Below, piece by piece: positions 27,039 through 35,690 of a stretch of DNA of 42,339 bases. A program made the position numbers and the translations under genes. Source of the stretch: Deltaproteobacteria bacterium (GTDB lineage Bacteria > Desulfobacterota > Dissulfuribacteria > Dissulfuribacterales > QOAL01); the NCBI GenBank assembly GCA_015489365.1, contig WFZW01000065.1:1-42339 (forward strand), in the 5' to 3' direction. The first letter of the stretch is position 1, and the number at the start of each line of letters is the position of its first letter. The notes under the pieces are model-generated. The model was not told where the DNA came from and searched no databases. It saw only the letters and a program-made list of their open reading frames with translations.

Positions 27039-28478
27039 ATGGCCTTCGAGCTTGCAAATAACGGATCTCTGGGTGACCCTCTTATTTCAGAGGGCCATCA
27101 AGGAAGTTTTAAAGGTTGGCTTGAAGGTCTTAGTATGCCCGATATCGTTCAGCTGGCATGCCTTGGGGGGAAGGATTACGTCCTCGAAGCTGAAAGTGGT
27201 ACGCGCAAGGGCTTCATATACTTTTCATCTGGAGAGGTGGTACACGCTTCCACGGCATCATTGGAGGGACAGGATGCGTTCTTTGAGATGATGGCATGGG
27301 GTGAGGGAAGCTTTCATCTGGCGCCAGGCAAAACGGATCGGGTATCCATCGAGGTACCTTGGAACTTTCTTTTGATAGAGGCCCTGAGGCGTAGCGATGA
27401 GGACAGCAGTATTGAAGAAGAGCAGGGACCTACAAGGGTCTTGATCGTAGAGGACTCCAACATGGTCACCAAGGCCCTTAACAGGATATTGAAGGAAGAT
27501 CTCGGGGCCGAGGTCATAAAGATCGCAGAAAATGGTAAAGAGGCCCTTGACATCTTGGCAAACGAGACACCAGATCTTGTTACCCTGGATATCAATATGC
27601 CGGTCATGGGAGGAGATCTGACCTTAAAGCATATAATGGTCAAATCTCCTGCACCTGTCGTACTGATTTCAGGATACCGTGCGGAAGATTTTCCTAAGGT
27701 AATGGAATTCTTGCGGCTTGGCGCGGTAGATTTCATTGCAAAACCGGAAATAGGTGAAAACTGGGATGTGGTCAAGGAAAGACTGCGGAAGCTAGTGAAC
27801 CATGCCAAGGGGTTCAAGATCAAAAATATACGTAGGGCAAGACAGCCCAAGTCACCCCGGATAAAGGCAGAACCAGGGCTCCCTGCCGGCGAGCTGGTTA
27901 TACTCGTAGGTGGTGCCGGCGCCTTGCTGGAGATCCAGAAGATAATACCTGTCTTGTGCCAGAGGGTTCAAGGTTCCATAGTTGTATTTCAGGATATGTG
28001 CCACAATATCATATCGTCCTTTTCCTCCTATCTTGATAGGTATGCACGGCATACGGTTTTACCCCTAGGCGAGGGTGCCCCGTTGCTTAGTAATCAATGC
28101 TGGGTCACGGACTGGCAAGGTTCTTGGGAAATAATTTCCGATGACAACGGTGCAGCCATATCCCAGGTCCAGGCCAATAGCAGGCTTATCGATATGGAAA
28201 ATCTACTCATGTCATCGGCGAATATCTTTAGGGAAAAATTGACCGTTGTAATCCTGAGCGGGGCAGATATCGAAATGGAGATAGGGCTTGAGACCGTGAC
28301 CTCCCAGGGTGGCAGGATCCTGTTGCAGCTTCCAGAGACCTGTTTGTGCCCTCAGCCCATGGAAAAGATCAAGGCCATGGAACTTGAGGATGAATGTTTC
28401 GAGCCGGAAGGATTCCAGGATATGTTTTCAGGCCCTGGGCCTCTGGAAGACAGGCATGGCGAGGATAATCATGGCTAG
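27039..28478 (+). CDS. PATAN (DUF4388) - receiver - degenerate CheB-like protein 3
   Basis: A 479-residue three-part protein. Residues 20-115 form a PATAN/DUF4388 domain: GWLEGLSMPDIVQLACLGGK, GFIYFSSGEVVHAS, AFFEMMAWGEGSFHL. The receiver (about 132-255) has D138 in VEDSN and Asp184 in TLDINMPVMGG. The last part is a CheB-like domain more worn than in its two neighbours: VGGAGAL for the serine loop, FQDM for QHMP, and LSGADIEMEIGL for the aspartate motif. In cyanobacteria, PATAN-receiver proteins are known to act on type IV pilus motor ATPases. A PilB/GspE-type ATPase is encoded in the divergent group here. The gene overlaps the following CheY gene by 8 bases. Confidence 0.85.
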   Translation: MAFELANNGSLGDPLISEGHQGSFKGWLEGLSMPDIVQLACLGGKDYVLEAESGTRKGFIYFSSGEVVHASTASLEGQDAFFEMMAWGEGSFHLAPGKTDRVSIEVPWNFLLIEALRRSDEDSSIEEEQGPTRVLIVEDSNMVTKALNRILKEDLGAEVIKIAENGKEALDILANETPDLVTLDINMPVMGGDLTLKHIMVKSPAPVVLISGYRAEDFPKVMEFLRLGAVDFIAKPEIGENWDVVKERLRKLVNHAKGFKIKNIRRARQPKSPRIKAEPGLPAGELVILVGGAGALLEIQKIIPVLCQRVQGSIVVFQDMCHNIISSFSSYLDRYARHTVLPLGEGAPLLSNQCWVTDWQGSWEIISDDNGAAISQVQANSRLIDMENLLMSSANIFREKLTVVILSGADIEMEIGLETVTSQGGRILLQLPETCLCPQPMEKIKAMELEDECFEPEGFQDMFSGPGPLEDRHGEDNHG

Positions 28479-28836
28479 GGTATTGGTAGTAGAGGATTCA
28501 AGCTTCATGCGCAAACGGATAGCTAAGGCGTTAACAGATGCTGGTCACGATGTGGTAGGGCAGGCCCGCGATGGGGAAGAAGGTTACAAACTCTATCGAA
28601 AGATTAGGCCAGATGTGGTGGTCACGGACGTTACGATGAGAGGTGTGGATGGAATAGCCGGGGCACGGATGATAAGGGACTATGATCCTGAAGCACTGGT
28701 GATCTTCATGAGCCTCGTAAATGATCCTGCGGTAAGATCTGAGGCCGCAAGGATCGGCGCAGAGGGCTTTCTGGCCAAGGATCAGCATGACAGGTTGATA
28801 GAATTGATAGGTAATTGTTGTCGGAAGGCACGATAG
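28471..28836 (+). CDS. cheY: CheY-like single-domain response regulator
   Basis: A 121-residue receiver with no output domain. It has the acidic pair Glu8-Asp9, phospho-acceptor Asp53 in VVTDVTMRGVDG, Thr/Ser at the switch position (FMSLV) and the conserved Lys in FLAKDQ. It is the diffusible-regulator type found in chemosensory systems. It overlaps protein 3 by 8 bases and precedes cheA by 27 bases, so it is almost certainly a CheA target. Confidence 0.9.
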   Translation: MARVLVVEDSSFMRKRIAKALTDAGHDVVGQARDGEEGYKLYRKIRPDVVVTDVTMRGVDGIAGARMIRDYDPEALVIFMSLVNDPAVRSEAARIGAEGFLAKDQHDRLIELIGNCCRKAR

Positions 28837-28863
28837 ACATACCAGGATATCCCCGAGGGCGTT

Positions 28864-31605
28864 ATGAAACAATTGGATCAAGAAATGTTACAGGATTATG
28901 TGATCGAGGCACAGGAAAATTTGCAAGAGCTTGAACCCAACCTATTACTCCTCGAGCAGGAGCCTGAAAATATCCCCCTGTTGAATGATTGTTTTCGAAA
29001 TATGCATAGCATAAAGGGCGCAGCCGGATATATGGGTCTTGAAAGGACCAGCACCCTGGCCCATAGAATGGAAACACTATTTGACCAGGTGCGTCAAGGA
29101 AAGCGGCACCTGGATGAGGGGACAATGAATCTGGCCTTCGAGGCACTGGATAGGTTGAAGAGCCTTGTGGCTGATGTGGCTGAAAAGGGCAGGGAACTTA
29201 CTGATATTTCCAGTATGATAGCCAGGCTCGAAGGTCTGGAGGACGTCCCTGCTAGGCAGGATAGGCAGGAAGCTAGCCCTGTGGAGGATTCATCGGAAAA
29301 CATGGGGGATGACACGATAGTCGAAGTAGACGATGACCAGGAGTTGCTCTGTATATATAGGGACGAGATGAAGAATCTCTACGGAGAGCTTGAGCGTCTG
29401 GCAAACTCGCATGATGCCTCTCTTCATGCCATCAACGGCATTGTCAGGGACATGATAAGGGTGACCAACTATGTTGGAGACCAGGATTTAATGGATGCCC
29501 TGGAGGCCGTTGCTGGATCAATTGACGAGAATGCCACTGCCACTGCTGACAAGCTGGATGTATCAGATATTATCGAACGTATCCATATGATTATCGAAGA
29601 GGGACTCGACATATGCCTTGAATCAGGCCTAGATACATCTGAATCGCAAGATAAGATAGAAGAAGACGATGAATTATATGGGATTTTTCTTGATTTCGTA
29701 GCTGAGGTCTCGGGTCCATTGGCCAATGTCCCAAGTGATCCTGACGAGGAATGGCTTGAGGCATGCAGTAGCGCCATCGAACGCCTCAAGGCCTCGGCCC
29801 ATTATATGGATTATGGAGAGGTACTGGCGATATTAGATGAATGGGGCGAGAGATTAGCTGAAATATTGTCAGAAAGCGGGAATAGTGGAAAACTCGATAC
29901 TGCACCATTAAGAGAACTTTGGCACCGACTTCTAGATTTGCTTCCAGGTCTTTCGGCCAAACTGGATGCACAGGGGCCCGAACCTGGAATGGTACCTAAG
30001 GGTATGGAAAAAACATCAGAAGAAGGCCCCTCTGTAATGGAACTTGAAGAGGCTATCGACGACCTATTTGCCGATGTTGAGACAGGGGAATCGGATACCC
30101 CGTTTGCATCACAAGTCACCAGTAGCCCCTCTAAGGTGCATGAAGCAAGGATTGATCCCTCTAAGAGCGGGGAAGAGATCCCGCCCCAACCTGCCATCCA
30201 TGGATTACATGATAACGGTTCCGCGTCACAGGATGCCGCCAGGAAGGATTCTGCCAATTCTACAAGACCTCGCTCGGCATCCAAGGATCGATCATCAAGG
30301 GGGTCTCAACTTGTAAGAATCGACTTGAACAAGGTCGAGGGGCTTCTTGGGGATGTGGGGGAGCTAGTAGTCCTGCGCTCGGCACTTGTGCAGCTTTCCC
30401 AGGAGATCAAGGGGCTCTATGGCCAGTGGCTTGAAGGACATATCTTGAGTAGCAAGGAACTCAAGCCATTTAAGGGCATAATGGTCCGGCTGTCCGAGCA
30501 TACATCCGCACTGGGCAGGGTAGTCAACCAGTTGCAGGATGGGGTCATGAGGATGAGGATGCTTCCGGTGAGTAGGCTTTTCAACCGTTATCCCCGTATG
30601 GTTCGTGATCTGGCCTTGAAACTTGGCAAAAAGGTTGAGCTTGACATGGAAGGCCTTGAAACAAACCTAGACAAGAGGGTGATAGAACAGATGGCCGATC
30701 CCCTCCAGCATATCATCAGGAATGCCATTGGCCATGGTATAGAACCTCCTGAACTTAGAGAGAAATTGGGCAAACCTGCCGCAGGACGCCTTAGGCTTTC
30801 TGCTCACCAGGAGGGAAATTTTGTCGTTATCAGCGTGATGGATGATGGCAAGGGACTGGACAGGGCTGCTATCCTGGAGAAGGCTGTAAAACAGGGCATA
30901 ATTAATCAGAATATTGGGTTGTCGTTTACAGATGAACAGGTCTGGAACATGATCTTTTTACCTGGGATTTCTACTGCCAGAGAGGTATCGGAAACCGCAG
31001 GTCGTGGTGTAGGCATGGACGTAGTGAGGCGCAATGTGGAAAGGCTGGGTGGAACTATTACCCTCCGTTCACAACAGGGCCAAGGGACCGAGATTCTTAT
31101 CCGTATCCCGCTGACACTGGCCATTATAAAGGCCCTCCTTGTGGGTATTGGCGAGCAGGTAATGGCCGTGCCGCTTGCATCTGTAAAGGAGACATTCAGG
31201 ATCTATCCTGACGAAATCAGTTCCATCGAGGGTTACGAGATTATCTCTGTCCGTCAGGATACGCTGCCACTCATTCGACTGGCAAATGTCTTTAGAGGTA
31301 CCGGGGCCAGCGCCAACCCAGAGAAATTGTTCGTGGTCAGGGTAAAACAGGGTGATATAGAGGCCTGCCTCGGGGTAGAGTCATTAAAAGGCCAGCAGGA
31401 GGTGGTTATAAAGCCGTTGGCAGAATATCTTACGGATCAGCCGGGTTTCTCAGGGGCTACCATTTTGGGCGATGGATCTATTGCACTCATCCTGGATATT
31501 CCAGTGGTTCTCCAGCGGGCGAAGGAGTTTACCTTGCGGCGTCAACAGGTCATGGAACAGGCTTCGATGGACCTGGGGCAGGTTGCAAGCAGGCTCATAC
31601 ATTGA
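28864..31605 (+). CDS. cheA: CheA-type chemosensory histidine kinase with extra HPt-like domains
   Basis: A large CheA of 913 residues. The first HPt domain (about 5-115) has His48 in NMHSIKGAAGYMG. Two further helical stretches (about 155-250 and 270-365) resemble HPt domains that lack the phospho-acceptor: RDMIRVTNYVG and ERLKASAHYMDYG. A 110-residue polar linker follows. The dimerisation domain is at about 483-575 (LNKVEGLLGDVGELVVLRS). The kinase core has the N box IIRNAIGHGIEPPE, VMDDGKGLD and TAGRGVGMDVVRRNVE. It ends with a CheW-like domain (about 755-890). The order is that of CheA proteins in alternative pathways such as Pil/Frz-like systems. No MCP, CheW gene of normal form or CheR lies nearby. 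Confidence 0.92.
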   Translation: MKQLDQEMLQDYVIEAQENLQELEPNLLLLEQEPENIPLLNDCFRNMHSIKGAAGYMGLERTSTLAHRMETLFDQVRQGKRHLDEGTMNLAFEALDRLKSLVADVAEKGRELTDISSMIARLEGLEDVPARQDRQEASPVEDSSENMGDDTIVEVDDDQELLCIYRDEMKNLYGELERLANSHDASLHAINGIVRDMIRVTNYVGDQDLMDALEAVAGSIDENATATADKLDVSDIIERIHMIIEEGLDICLESGLDTSESQDKIEEDDELYGIFLDFVAEVSGPLANVPSDPDEEWLEACSSAIERLKASAHYMDYGEVLAILDEWGERLAEILSESGNSGKLDTAPLRELWHRLLDLLPGLSAKLDAQGPEPGMVPKGMEKTSEEGPSVMELEEAIDDLFADVETGESDTPFASQVTSSPSKVHEARIDPSKSGEEIPPQPAIHGLHDNGSASQDAARKDSANSTRPRSASKDRSSRGSQLVRIDLNKVEGLLGDVGELVVLRSALVQLSQEIKGLYGQWLEGHILSSKELKPFKGIMVRLSEHTSALGRVVNQLQDGVMRMRMLPVSRLFNRYPRMVRDLALKLGKKVELDMEGLETNLDKRVIEQMADPLQHIIRNAIGHGIEPPELREKLGKPAAGRLRLSAHQEGNFVVISVMDDGKGLDRAAILEKAVKQGIINQNIGLSFTDEQVWNMIFLPGISTAREVSETAGRGVGMDVVRRNVERLGGTITLRSQQGQGTEILIRIPLTLAIIKALLVGIGEQVMAVPLASVKETFRIYPDEISSIEGYEIISVRQDTLPLIRLANVFRGTGASANPEKLFVVRVKQGDIEACLGVESLKGQQEVVIKPLAEYLTDQPGFSGATILGDGSIALILDIPVVLQRAKEFTLRRQQVMEQASMDLGQVASRLIH

Positions 31606-31645
31606 AAGTCCGGATCCATGGGGATTGAGGCCATGACAAGCAGGC

Positions 31646-34009
31646 CTATTTAAGCCCTTTCCTACCGATCTGTGTCATGATATCCATCATCATCCTGATA
31701 TGCTGGGCCTGGTCGATCCTCTTATCGGTAGCAATCCTTTCCCATAGGGATACATCAGACATGTATTTATGACATCCCATGCACGTCCCGCCCTTTCTCA
31801 TGGCATCAAGCTCTTGCTTATTAAATGCCCGACTCAATGGCCAATGCGTGCCAACGGTTACGAGCTGCGTGCCGTTTGCATCCAGAATCTTTGACCAGTC
31901 AAAGGTCAATTGAGGTATCGCTGGGATCTGAATCTGATAGTGACGAGGTATGATCTTATCCGTCCTGGCGTTCATTAAATCTTCTACTACGTTCTTGTCG
32001 TATCTTCCAAGTGTACCACCGGATATGCCGAGCCCCATTGCCTTTGGATCCACATGGCAGGATTCGCATGTGCGGGCCTGTCTCTGCACGGTATGGGGTT
32101 GAACTGGAGACATGTCGATTGCCAGGGGTACCCTTTTTTGGCCAATGAACCTTGCCTCATCCGGGCTCTTTTCAATCCGGTTGTGGACAAGGGTTTCCCC
32201 GTTAGGACCTATTACGGTATAAACTACCTGACATCCCGGCATGAGGGGGGATATCCTACCTTCGCCATTGTAGCCGATAATTGGCACCTCCCAGCGAAGA
32301 TAGGATCTTGATTCTGAAACCTTTCCCGGGGATTCAAGGCCGCTGGTACCAAGCGGGGCATCGGGAGTAGTCCCGTTTTCCATGTGGGCATTACCATTTG
32401 CAGTCCAATCGGTTCCCATGGGTATATGTCCTGCATTTGAGGCATAGCTCACCTTTACGTGGCAGCCATAACATTGGGGGACCCATGATGCATGGCAGCT
32501 ATAACATTCCATCTTGTCCATATGGGTCTTGACCGAGACCATGGCCGTTTTTGCCGACAGGGTCTTCCAACCGTTTCTTATGGCAATATCCTTCAACAGA
32601 GGGACCTTGAAATCCTGTCCCGTGGCAGAATGAAGTATTACGCTGTTGGACCTGCGGATGACGTTACCCAAGGGGTTTCCTCTGGCGCTAAGTATGAAAC
32701 CATCCTCAGGTGCATAGGGAAAGCCGAATTCGTCTTCGGGTCGATTCTTCTTCAGTCCTACACCCCTGGGCCTGTTATTCAAGATCTTTCCAGCTTCATC
32801 CCCGAAACCTATGGGCAACTCCCATGGATAATCCGTGGGGGTCCCGTGGCAATCGGTGCATTCGATTTCTACCTGTGCCAAGGTAGTCCCGGCGATGTTT
32901 CCATCACCATGAACATCGATACTGGTATGGCAATCCTGGCATAAAAGGCCCCCTTTTGGGTTTCCTTTTCGACTCCTGTATTGATGATGAAGGTCGTCAG
33001 AGATGAAAAGATAGGTTTTGGTATGGAGCTTCGGCTGTTTTTTGCCGTGCTTGTCATATGGAGATCCATATGGAAATTCCATCAGGCCCTGGAACGATAC
33101 ACCAATCCGTTTGCCACGGTTATGGCAGGTATTGCAGGTTTCTACAGGGATACCTCCTGTCCTCCTGGTACCAACCAGTCTGTGCTTCAATATGTGGCCG
33201 GGTTCAGTTTTGTCTATGCTTTTATCCTTACCCTCGTAATAGCCATCATTGGCATAAAGAATATGGCAGGCACTGCAACCCATTCCCCTATAATCGCCCC
33301 GCTTTTCCCTGCCACGTACTCCAACGTGACAGCGTTGACATTCATGGCGCTGATAGGTCAAGGCGGCCAAACGTGGGTCTCGTTTGATTTCATTGGGATC
33401 GGCAGAGGGGAGCCTGGTAAGGCTATGGGGATATTGCCTTGGATACTTACCGATCTGTAGCTGCATGTAGTCCTTGTATGCCTTGCTACCTACCATAGGT
33501 ACAGGGCCGTCGGTATCCTTTATTTCATAGTTGCCATAGGGTACTTGGCAGTTTCTAGTCTTCTTGAATCCCCAAGTATGTAAATTGCCTGAGATCTTTC
33601 CAGCTTCGGTGTTCATGAGTGAAAGTTTGACACGGCGGATATAACCTGGATGGCAAAGTCCACAGGTGTTTTGGGCGATCCATATGGAGCCGGGATCAGG
33701 GTAAAAGGTCTTGGGGCCTCCGGCATTTTCAAGGCCCTCTGGTGTACCGCTATGGGCAATGGACTTGACTGAGTTCTCCTTGGGATTGCCGCCATGACAC
33801 ACGACACACCCTGCAGGATCGTCATACTTCATCCCTAGGGCCTTGATGGAGCGGGCCATATTAGAATCAGGCGGCATTATATTCTCTATGCCTTGATGGC
33901 AACCCTTTGTATTACACGCTGCGGTAGCAATTTCGGCTAGCATGTAGGTGCTGGGCAAAAATAGCAATGCTATTGTTAAAATATGTAAAAAGTAAGCCCT
34001 CTTATCCAT
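31646..34009 (-). CDS. Periplasmic multihaem c-type cytochrome (12 haem motifs)
   Basis: A 787-residue protein with an N-terminal signal peptide (hydrophobic residues 6-24, likely cut near ATA-A). It has eleven CXXCH motifs (Cys at 68, 116, 224, 245, 292, 357, 384, 502, 513, 648, 743), plus one CX4CH, CNTKGCH at 32-38. There is no C-terminal anchor, so it is soluble or surface-attached. The haems fall in clusters separated by a 110-residue gap at 390-500 and a 130-residue gap at 518-647; the latter looks like a beta-rich domain. I do not recognise a named family. It stands alone, convergent with cheA, with no quinol oxidase or porin next to it. A promoter-like TTGACA and repeat copy A9 lie in its leader. 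An electron-transfer role is certain; the donor and acceptor are unknown. Confidence 0.88.
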   Translation of the reverse strand: MDKRAYFLHILTIALLFLPSTYMLAEIATAACNTKGCHQGIENIMPPDSNMARSIKALGMKYDDPAGCVVCHGGNPKENSVKSIAHSGTPEGLENAGGPKTFYPDPGSIWIAQNTCGLCHPGYIRRVKLSLMNTEAGKISGNLHTWGFKKTRNCQVPYGNYEIKDTDGPVPMVGSKAYKDYMQLQIGKYPRQYPHSLTRLPSADPNEIKRDPRLAALTYQRHECQRCHVGVRGREKRGDYRGMGCSACHILYANDGYYEGKDKSIDKTEPGHILKHRLVGTRRTGGIPVETCNTCHNRGKRIGVSFQGLMEFPYGSPYDKHGKKQPKLHTKTYLFISDDLHHQYRSRKGNPKGGLLCQDCHTSIDVHGDGNIAGTTLAQVEIECTDCHGTPTDYPWELPIGFGDEAGKILNNRPRGVGLKKNRPEDEFGFPYAPEDGFILSARGNPLGNVIRRSNSVILHSATGQDFKVPLLKDIAIRNGWKTLSAKTAMVSVKTHMDKMECYSCHASWVPQCYGCHVKVSYASNAGHIPMGTDWTANGNAHMENGTTPDAPLGTSGLESPGKVSESRSYLRWEVPIIGYNGEGRISPLMPGCQVVYTVIGPNGETLVHNRIEKSPDEARFIGQKRVPLAIDMSPVQPHTVQRQARTCESCHVDPKAMGLGISGGTLGRYDKNVVEDLMNARTDKIIPRHYQIQIPAIPQLTFDWSKILDANGTQLVTVGTHWPLSRAFNKQELDAMRKGGTCMGCHKYMSDVSLWERIATDKRIDQAQHIRMMMDIMTQIGRKGLK

Positions 34010-34062
34010 CGAAACTACCTCCTAGGTACAATGCCAACCTTTTCTACCAACTTTCATGCAAA

Positions 34063-34131
34063 CTAAACCTTCTACGATACCCCCGATATATGAAGATACA
34101 GCCATAATGCAGGGTATATTTTCATGGTAAA
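34063..34131 (-). repeat. Two-hairpin intergenic element, copy A9 (hairpin 2 deleted)
   Basis: On the minus strand it runs TTTACCATGAAAATATA, ATGGCTGTATCTTCATATAT, CGGGGGTATCG, GAAGGTTTAG. The second hairpin has been shortened away. It is sense-oriented in the cytochrome leader, 53 bases before the ATG, and begins about where a transcript from the adjacent promoter would start. Confidence 0.7.
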
Positions 34132-34140
34132 GTTCTGCAT

Positions 34141-34169
34141 GTAAATTTTTAATTTAATTATCTTGTCAA
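34141..34169 (-). promoter_or_regulatory. Candidate sigma-70 promoter of the cytochrome gene
   Basis: On the minus strand a perfect TTGACA (34169-34164) is followed after about 17 bases by an AT-rich -10 region (ATTTAC or AATTTA). The -10 match is poor, but the region is the most AT-rich part of the gap. Confidence 0.4.
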
Positions 34170-34333
34170 CTGTATCATTCTGCCATGGCCAAGTCCAGGT
34201 GGCTTCAGGTGCCTTATGGGGCTCTGTCAAGGTCATGTCATTTTCTATAATCAGGCACATAGGAGGGCTATAATGAAATATGAGGATGCCCTTTTGGGAA
34301 TATTGGGTCTTTCGTTCGTGTAGGTCCTGCGTA

Positions 34334-34360
34334 TTCATGGTTAATCAGAAATGCATTTTA
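34334..34360 (-). repeat. Family B fragment B5 abutting copy A6
   Basis: On the minus strand it reads AAATGCATTTCTGATTAACC then ATGAA, the family B core. It runs head to head into the start of copy A6 on the plus strand; the two share the TTTAC bases. Confidence 0.5.
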
Positions 34361-34442
34361 CCGTGAAAGTACAGAAGACTATGGGCTGTATCTTCATGTA
34401 TTGGGGGTGCGGCACCAAGGTACGGGCCACATGGAAGTTTTG
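34357..34442 (+). repeat. Two-hairpin intergenic element, copy A6
   Basis: It starts TTTACCGTGAAAGTACAG. Hairpin 1 pairs GTACAG with CTGTAT (one G-T pair). Hairpin 2 pairs TGCGGC with GCCACA with one mismatch. It ends CACATGGAAGTTTTGG, 62 bases before the gene at 34505. The 495-base gap 34010-34504 is otherwise filled by A9, B5 and the promoter. Confidence 0.75.
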
Positions 34443-34504
34443 GGCTAAGTGTTGCTTAACGAGGTTATGTACGTTAAGGCTAGAAAGTACAGGGGATCTC
34501 TATC

Positions 34505-34990
34505 ATGGAAAAAAACAAACCGGTTGAAAAGCACTTCATCCCTGCCTTAAGAGAGGGGGTGGATCTTGTAAGGATGATCCTTTTTGTGCGATTGAAGAGG
34601 TATCTGGCCGATAGATACCCGCATGAGGAATCTGGTTATATAGCCATGTTGTCAGGGGCTATGATCAATCGCCTTTTCGATACTCCAAATCCAGAGAGAC
34701 AATTTGCCGGGTTTGCAGCGGCAAATTCTGAACGGATCGAGAAGGAATTAGGTAATATTGCAACGGAATTTGCCGATCTGAGGATCCTTCTTACCGATGC
34801 CCTACGGATTCATTTTCTTTGCAATTATCAGGAAGACCTGGATAATGGAAACCAGGAAATGCTGAGCAGAGCCAGGGATTATGGCCTACTTATGGAGGAG
34901 CGGCCTGTGCCGCTGCCTAAGGGTTTTATGAATCTGGTCTATAGGGTTGGAAGGGCCTACGGGCTCATAAGATCCCAAGAAGATTCCTAG
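34505..34990 (+). CDS. Helical protein of unknown function
   Basis: A 161-residue protein I do not recognise. It is predicted almost wholly alpha-helical, without signal peptide or membrane segment. Features include FIPALREGVDLVRMILFVRL, YIAMLSGAMINRLFD, FAGFAAANSERIEKELGNIA, and a proline-bearing VPLPKGFMNLVYRVGRAYG near the end. Charge and hydrophobicity alternate normally and codon use resembles its neighbours, so it looks real. It converges on fliW, overlapping its stop by 4 bases, and sits beside the flagellar regulators. A copy of repeat A6 is in its leader. Confidence 0.75.
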   Translation: MEKNKPVEKHFIPALREGVDLVRMILFVRLKRYLADRYPHEESGYIAMLSGAMINRLFDTPNPERQFAGFAAANSERIEKELGNIATEFADLRILLTDALRIHFLCNYQEDLDNGNQEMLSRARDYGLLMEERPVPLPKGFMNLVYRVGRAYGLIRSQEDS

Positions 34991-35463
34991 GGCTGATTAC
35001 AGGTTGTCGATGACACATGCAAGCCCTTTTTCAGGCGGATCTCAAATTGTACTGGATACCTCTTGGGATCTAGAACAAGCTGTCTTGCCAGCATATTCCT
35101 GCAATTGACGATGATGGGACCTAGTAGGTTGACCGTAACCTTGGGTGGTACATCACTTCTCTGTTTTCTTACGGTGACCAGGACCAACGTTTCTATGGAG
35201 TTGGTATCCCTTATATCCAAATCTTCAATGATTTCATCAGGGATGTTGAAGCTATAATCCGGACATACGAAGGCTGGATTAATGGTTATAAAGGCAAGTT
35301 CAGGCCTATCAATGCACTGTAACCAGGTAAACGGGGAGCCATCCCTGTGTGGAAGTAGTACAAAGCGTCTGTCTTCTTTGAAACCTGGTATACCTTGTTT
35401 GAAGGTGATTATCTTACTTTCATCTATTTCCAAGTTTCCAAAGCGGCTGGTATCGATTTTCAT
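34987..35463 (-). CDS. fliW: Flagellar assembly factor FliW
   Basis: FliW binds flagellin and, when free, binds and inhibits CsrA, tying flagellin translation to export. The 158 residues show the family pattern: TSRFGNLEIDESKIITFKQG with IPGF, the WLQCIDRPELAFITINP stretch, then LVLVTVRK, VTVNLLGPIIVN and ARQLVLDPKRYPVQ. It lies downstream of csrA on the same strand, the usual pairing. The 307-base gap between them contains repeat copy A7 and an inverted repeat CATGTG-AC-CACATG at 35589-35602. Confidence 0.93.
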   Translation of the reverse strand: MKIDTSRFGNLEIDESKIITFKQGIPGFKEDRRFVLLPHRDGSPFTWLQCIDRPELAFITINPAFVCPDYSFNIPDEIIEDLDIRDTNSIETLVLVTVRKQRSDVPPKVTVNLLGPIIVNCRNMLARQLVLDPKRYPVQFEIRLKKGLHVSSTTCNQP

Positions 35464-35690
35464 AGCTGCGGCATCTTAAGAGCCTATTTTGTTTCCGTAT
35501 CCGTGTGGCCTTGTATGTATGCGGTTCCAAGCGGCCGTTGGGCCCCTTTTCGTATCTTGAGTATTTGAAGATACAAGTTAATACGTGTCATGTGACCACA
35601 TGTAGACAACAAATTTTTAGCTTTGATCTTGTGATCAGTTGGGCCTTTGCCCTGTAGGCCATCTCAACAGGCAATATTGGCAGGAAATCC

